Origin: Nitrosomonas eutropha
GTDB taxonomy: Bacteria > Pseudomonadota > Gammaproteobacteria > Burkholderiales > Nitrosomonadaceae
DNA length: 9,122 nucleotides
Direction: 5' to 3'
Assembly: GCA_014584635.1 (NCBI GenBank)
Contig: JACTML010000103.1
Location: forward strand, 1-9,122
Within the stretch, counting starts at the first letter, position 1; each line of letters starts with the position of its first letter. Shown piece by piece: positions 6,118-9,122 of the stretch. The notes under the pieces were generated by a model. It saw only the letters and a list, made by a program, of their open reading frames with translations, made no database searches and was not told where the DNA came from. The position numbers and the translations under genes are program-made.

Positions 6118-7884
6118 TCACTCATCATCTTCGGGCATGGGCAATAACACTGCATTTAGAATTCTGAAAGGCTGATCCGTTTTAGAAGCTGTTCCGGGCA
6201 CATTTTCGTGCGGCAGGATGGGTTCAATCCAGGCAATGCGGGTACCTCCCACCTTGGTGGTTTCGGGCACCATGGCGAGCGGACGTGATTGCGGCCCCGG
6301 TATCACGATGTCCCATTCCTTGCGCGTATCGAGTTCGATGAGCTTGAATCCGAAGTCCCCTGGATACAGCAGCCAGCCGTTACCCGCATCGAATACGGCT
6401 TGCGTCAGCTCCCAGCCACCCCAGCTGATCAGGTAAGGTTGGGCACCTGGTTTATTTTCCTGTGTCAGCAGCTCCATCGTGCCGTGAGCGCGATCGGCTA
6501 CCCAGACCAGATGCTTGGCGTTGCCCCAGACGGCATTGGGTACGACGGCGTCCTGCTCCTCCTCGGGCAGCACGTCGATACTGATTTGTTTTTCCTGTTC
6601 GGCTTTATCCAGCGGCGCCTTGATCGCGGGCGTTTCGCTGATCAGTCGGCCGGTGCGGTCGCTCGGCGCCGCGGCATAGGTCGCACGCGTATGCTGCTCG
6701 CCCTTGCCGCCCCACAACCAGGTACGCACGTAGAGCGTGTTATCTCTATCCCAAGCCAGCGTGTCGATGCGCATTACTTCATTATCCGTGCCTGGCACGC
6801 GTCCGGAAGGGTTGGGGGTGACCGCCACGCCATTTGTCATGCCAGCATGGTAAAGCCAGACCTGGTTGGCGCCGAGCGTATCCGCGCCGTAGTCATCCGG
6901 CAGCAGCAGCGCCAGATGCAAGGAATCGGGTGAAAGTGAACCGCCAAACAGACTGCGATCTTCTGCCTGCCAGTCCGGGCGTGCAAGTGCAATGTCTTTT
7001 ATCGCAGTTTCCGTCACGCCGCGCGCCCACCAGTTCGGTGCAGCACCAATCAATCCCTCGCGCTGTTTATGATAACTTTCCAACAGACAATGATACGCTG
7101 CGTTACCTGCTTCTTTTTGCAGCGCTTTCAGGCTGCGCTTTCCCACGCATTGTTGGTCACGCTCTCTGATCCAGCGTCGCTGGTCGTTCTGCAACGTCTG
7201 GCGAGATTCCGGATTAGCAACGTTCAGCGCTGCTCTGTAGCTGCGCGCCAGCGCCAAATCCTGCCAGCGCAGTACAGCGGAACCGCAGATAAACTGATCC
7301 ACCGGGCGCGTTGCTTTTTTGCAGTCGAAGCTGGCGGGCACGCCGCGCGAAGACAGGCGCATGGAATCTCGTGCAAAGCCGCTGCAGGCTTCAAGAAATT
7401 CCGCTACTGCCTGATCCTGGCCGTCACGAGGAAAGTTCTTGGAGATTTTGTACGGTATTATTTTAATATTCAGCGGCATGCTACTGCGCAGTGCGCTTTC
7501 GGCTGCCTTATTCAGCGGATGGTGAAATTCAACGCGCCAGCCCCCGGCGTTGGGATCTTCCTGCACAGTCGTGTCGCTTATAAGCTCCATCTTTCCGCCG
7601 GTCAGTGATACTGCGACAGCTTCACCCTGCCGCAATTTATCACTAAAAAAATAGAAGTTTCCAGAAATATCGGGATTGCCCACCTGGCACTGAAAACCGA
7701 TCTCAAATTCCGCAATTTCAGGCTCACCGTAAGTCAGCCAGGCACTATCTGATTCGACCGAAACAGTCCAGCGTGGCGTATTCTGCGCCGGGGAATGTAC
7801 CGGGTAAGTGAGCAGCAGCGGCAAAAATGCTACAACAAAGCAGAGTTTTGCGAATCCGTGAGTCTTGCTGGTCAGTTGCCGCAT
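6118..7884 (-). CDS. Exported protein with an LprI-type (DUF1311) domain and a long C-terminal region
   Basis: A 588 aa protein predicted to be secreted or periplasmic: KTHGFAKLCFVVAFLPLLLTY gives the basic and hydrophobic parts of a signal peptide, with cleavage plausible near SPA-QN (residue 33). Residues about 35-170 form an N-terminal region I do not recognise, with Cys66 and Cys167. Residues about 184-280 fit the LprI N-terminal domain: SFDCKKATRPVDQFICGS, LARSYRAAL, QRRWIRERDQQC and YHCLLESYHKQREGL. It has the usual four cysteines (188, 200, 246, 266) that should pair. The remaining roughly 300 residues are rich in short strands, Trp and Gly (SLSPDSLHLALLLPD, LAWDRDNTLYVRTW, NAKHLVWVADRAHG) and may be a beta-propeller, which is an inference. 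Mycobacterial LprI inhibits lysozyme; the role here is unknown. A good GAGGTG ribosome site is 5 nt before the ATG. It diverges from the gene at 7978. Confidence 0.85.
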   Translation of the reverse strand: MRQLTSKTHGFAKLCFVVAFLPLLLTYPVHSPAQNTPRWTVSVESDSAWLTYGEPEIAEFEIGFQCQVGNPDISGNFYFFSDKLRQGEAVAVSLTGGKMELISDTTVQEDPNAGGWRVEFHHPLNKAAESALRSSMPLNIKIIPYKISKNFPRDGQDQAVAEFLEACSGFARDSMRLSSRGVPASFDCKKATRPVDQFICGSAVLRWQDLALARSYRAALNVANPESRQTLQNDQRRWIRERDQQCVGKRSLKALQKEAGNAAYHCLLESYHKQREGLIGAAPNWWARGVTETAIKDIALARPDWQAEDRSLFGGSLSPDSLHLALLLPDDYGADTLGANQVWLYHAGMTNGVAVTPNPSGRVPGTDNEVMRIDTLAWDRDNTLYVRTWLWGGKGEQHTRATYAAAPSDRTGRLISETPAIKAPLDKAEQEKQISIDVLPEEEQDAVVPNAVWGNAKHLVWVADRAHGTMELLTQENKPGAQPYLISWGGWELTQAVFDAGNGWLLYPGDFGFKLIELDTRKEWDIVIPGPQSRPLAMVPETTKVGGTRIAWIEPILPHENVPGTASKTDQPFRILNAVLLPMPEDDE

Positions 7885-7977
7885 TTTTACACCTCATCAT
7901 ATTATTTATACGTCATTAAATAACTTTAAAATAGAGCACGGGCAACTATATGTCACTTCCTCAAAAACAAGGACAAG
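7885..7977. promoter_or_regulatory. AT-rich divergent promoter region between two exported-protein genes
   Basis: This 93 nt gap must hold the promoters of both flanking genes. On the plus strand TAAAAT at 7927-7932 is a five-of-six -10 match without a good -35 box. On the minus strand TATAAA (7910 down to 7905) is a possible -10, also without a convincing -35. Ribosome sites lie at its edges: GAGGTG (7895 down to 7890) for the minus gene and AAGGA (7969-7973) for the plus gene. I see no clear operator palindrome. Confidence 0.4.
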
Positions 7978-8964
7978 ATGAAAAACAAAATTACTATTGT
8001 ATTTCTGCAATTATTTTTAGTTCTCGCACTTGACAGCAATAATGCATCAGCCAGAGGCGCGGCATCGCTGGTTCAGGATACTTCTGCAGCCGGTTGCATC
8101 GCGCTCAAAGACTGGCAGGCTGCCGGTCACGGTACGCTCGATATCAAAATCGATCCCTGGGAAGAAAAAGATGCGCTTATTCCAGATCAGTATCTGTGGG
8201 TCGTGCGTTTTTCATTGACCCGGGACGGCAAGACCTATCAGGGCGAAATCACGCCGCCGTACTACGACCCCGCTGCCATTACCATTGAAGATGAGGATTT
8301 TCCGGATTGGACACAAGTCTGCCTGGATCACGTTTTTGTGGTCAATACACCGGCCGAACGCGGCGGCCATCTGATCGTCGCCAACCAGTATCAGGACAAG
8401 TTGATCATGGCCCAATATCCATACTTCAGCGGCGATGAGGACACCGCGCTGGTGCGCTTTATCAACGGCGCCATCAACGTCGGCAATTCAGCCAGTCCCG
8501 ACGCGCCGGGCTGGAATCTGGTGGAAGAAACCAATTCGGAATCGCCCACACCACACGCCTATGTGGCCGAGGCGGTAAACTGTGAAACGGAAGACAAAAT
8601 GGGATACACCTTCGTCCACATGCTGATTGACGCGGCGGGCAACGTATATGCGCTGGAATATCTGTCCGTCATGCCTGGCGGCACTTCCTGCACGGTAAGC
8701 GCCGCACGCGACGATGCGCTGGAGGATCCCTATTTGAGAACGATCTGGAGCGATGAAGGCGGCCATACCAACATCGTCTGGCCCTCCGATGAAGAATACC
8801 CTTCCACGGTCATCATCACGCATAAGGGCGATCTTTACACCGTCGATGCAAAGCGGGCATTAAACAGCCTGTTTTGCGGCCAAAGCTCGCAACTGGCGAA
8901 CATCATTACACTACGACGCGGCAACCCCGCCTGCGAACACGTGCAGTGGCCAGGAGAAGATTAA
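7978..8964 (+). CDS. Exported acidic six-cysteine protein of unknown function
   Basis: I do not recognise a family for this 328 aa protein. It begins with a clear signal peptide: MKNK, a hydrophobic stretch ITIVFLQLFLVLAL, then NNASA-RG, a good signal peptidase I site after residue 25. No lipobox cysteine is present, so it is probably soluble in the periplasm or secreted. The mature part has six cysteines (40, 115, 202, 238, 300, 319), an even number that could form three disulfides. It is rich in Asp and Glu (for example EDEDFPD at 104-110) and in Trp and Tyr. No transmembrane segment follows the signal peptide, and I see no catalytic signature. An AAGGA lies 4 nt before the ATG, supporting the start. 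It diverges from the LprI-domain gene, which is also exported and cysteine-containing, so shared regulation or function is possible but unproven. Confidence 0.85.
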   Translation: MKNKITIVFLQLFLVLALDSNNASARGAASLVQDTSAAGCIALKDWQAAGHGTLDIKIDPWEEKDALIPDQYLWVVRFSLTRDGKTYQGEITPPYYDPAAITIEDEDFPDWTQVCLDHVFVVNTPAERGGHLIVANQYQDKLIMAQYPYFSGDEDTALVRFINGAINVGNSASPDAPGWNLVEETNSESPTPHAYVAEAVNCETEDKMGYTFVHMLIDAAGNVYALEYLSVMPGGTSCTVSAARDDALEDPYLRTIWSDEGGHTNIVWPSDEEYPSTVIITHKGDLYTVDAKRALNSLFCGQSSQLANIITLRRGNPACEHVQWPGED

Positions 8965-9081
8965 GCTCGTGAACTATCATAAACAGTGACGCAAGGCGTA
9001 CACTGCAGATATGTGCATTTAACCGGGAGAAACAGATCCGATCACAGGCATTCGGTCTGCGACGATAATTCGGACAAAGAA

Positions 9082-9122
9082 ATGAATCTGCCTTTTTATA
9101 CCATCGGGCACTCTACCCGCAC
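9082..9122 (+). CDS. DUF488 family protein, N-terminal 13 residues only
   Basis: The ATG at 9082 opens a frame that runs off the window and reads MNLPFYTIGHSTR. The YTIGHSTR start is the signature of the DUF488 family, small cytoplasmic proteins of unknown function. A GGA lies 7 nt before the ATG within a purine-rich GGACAAAGAA. The 117 nt gap upstream (8965-9081) shows no ORF, no convincing terminator and no obvious promoter. The call rests on very few residues, but they are distinctive. Confidence 0.75.
   Translation, partial: MNLPFYTIGHSTR

Noticed and set aside
6289..6933. A 214-codon open frame on the plus strand, antisense to the LprI-domain gene
   Set aside because: It lies wholly within a gene with clear signal peptide, domain and ribosome site, and its translation has no recognisable motif; it is a shadow of GC-rich coding sequence.
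7069..7608. A 179-codon plus-strand frame opposite the LprI-domain gene
   Set aside because: Antisense shadow of the region coding the signal peptide-distal part and LprI domain; no sensible protein features.
8965..9081. Possible small gene or RNA between the unknown exported protein and the DUF488 gene
   Set aside because: Only very short frames are present, no tRNA-like or terminator-like fold stands out, and nothing repeats.
1..9122. A mobile element, CRISPR array or defence island
   Set aside because: No transposase, integrase, direct repeat array, terminal inverted repeats or defence-protein motifs are seen; gene content is mainly housekeeping.

Overview
The window looks like ordinary chromosome from a betaproteobacterium, with the Nitrosomonadaceae (Nitrosomonas-like) as my best guess. 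This rests on moderate GC, the compact bioB-bioF-bioH-bioC-bioD order, the protein sequences of these enzymes, and a divergent comF-trmL pair beside bioB. The assignment comes from recognition by eye, not from a search.

Layout. Bases 1-201 hold the 3' end of a proline iminopeptidase gene on the plus strand. It meets bioD tail to tail with no base between the two stop codons. From 4749 down to 202 on the minus strand runs a tight biotin operon transcribed bioB > bioF > bioH > bioC > bioD, with junctions from 5 nt gaps to an 11 nt overlap. Diverging from bioB on the plus strand are comF (4848-5561) and trmL (5568-6032), 6 nt apart. The bioB-comF gap carries a plausible bioB promoter (TTGACA, 17 nt, GATGAT). 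After trmL there is a short convergent gap with two inverted repeats. Next comes a minus-strand gene for an exported protein with an LprI-type (DUF1311) domain (6118-7884). Diverging from it is an unrecognised exported, acidic, six-cysteine protein on the plus strand (7978-8964). The first codons of a DUF488 family gene start at 9082.

How the genes work together. BioC methylates malonyl-ACP so that it can enter fatty acid elongation. BioH then cuts the methyl ester of pimeloyl-ACP. BioF condenses pimeloyl-ACP with alanine to give KAPA, BioD closes the ureido ring to dethiobiotin, and BioB inserts sulfur. The one missing step is KAPA to DAPA (BioA or an equivalent), which must be encoded outside the window. 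All five enzymes keep their key residues, and BioB and BioH align almost residue for residue with the catalytic sets known from E. coli. ComF and TrmL are housekeeping neighbours of no evident link to biotin.

I see no tRNA, rRNA, CRISPR array, insertion sequence, phage gene or toxin-antitoxin pair. The least explained part is 6118-8964: two divergent exported proteins, one a multidomain LprI-like protein and the other without a family I can name. I would call them candidates for characterisation, not a demonstrated new system.
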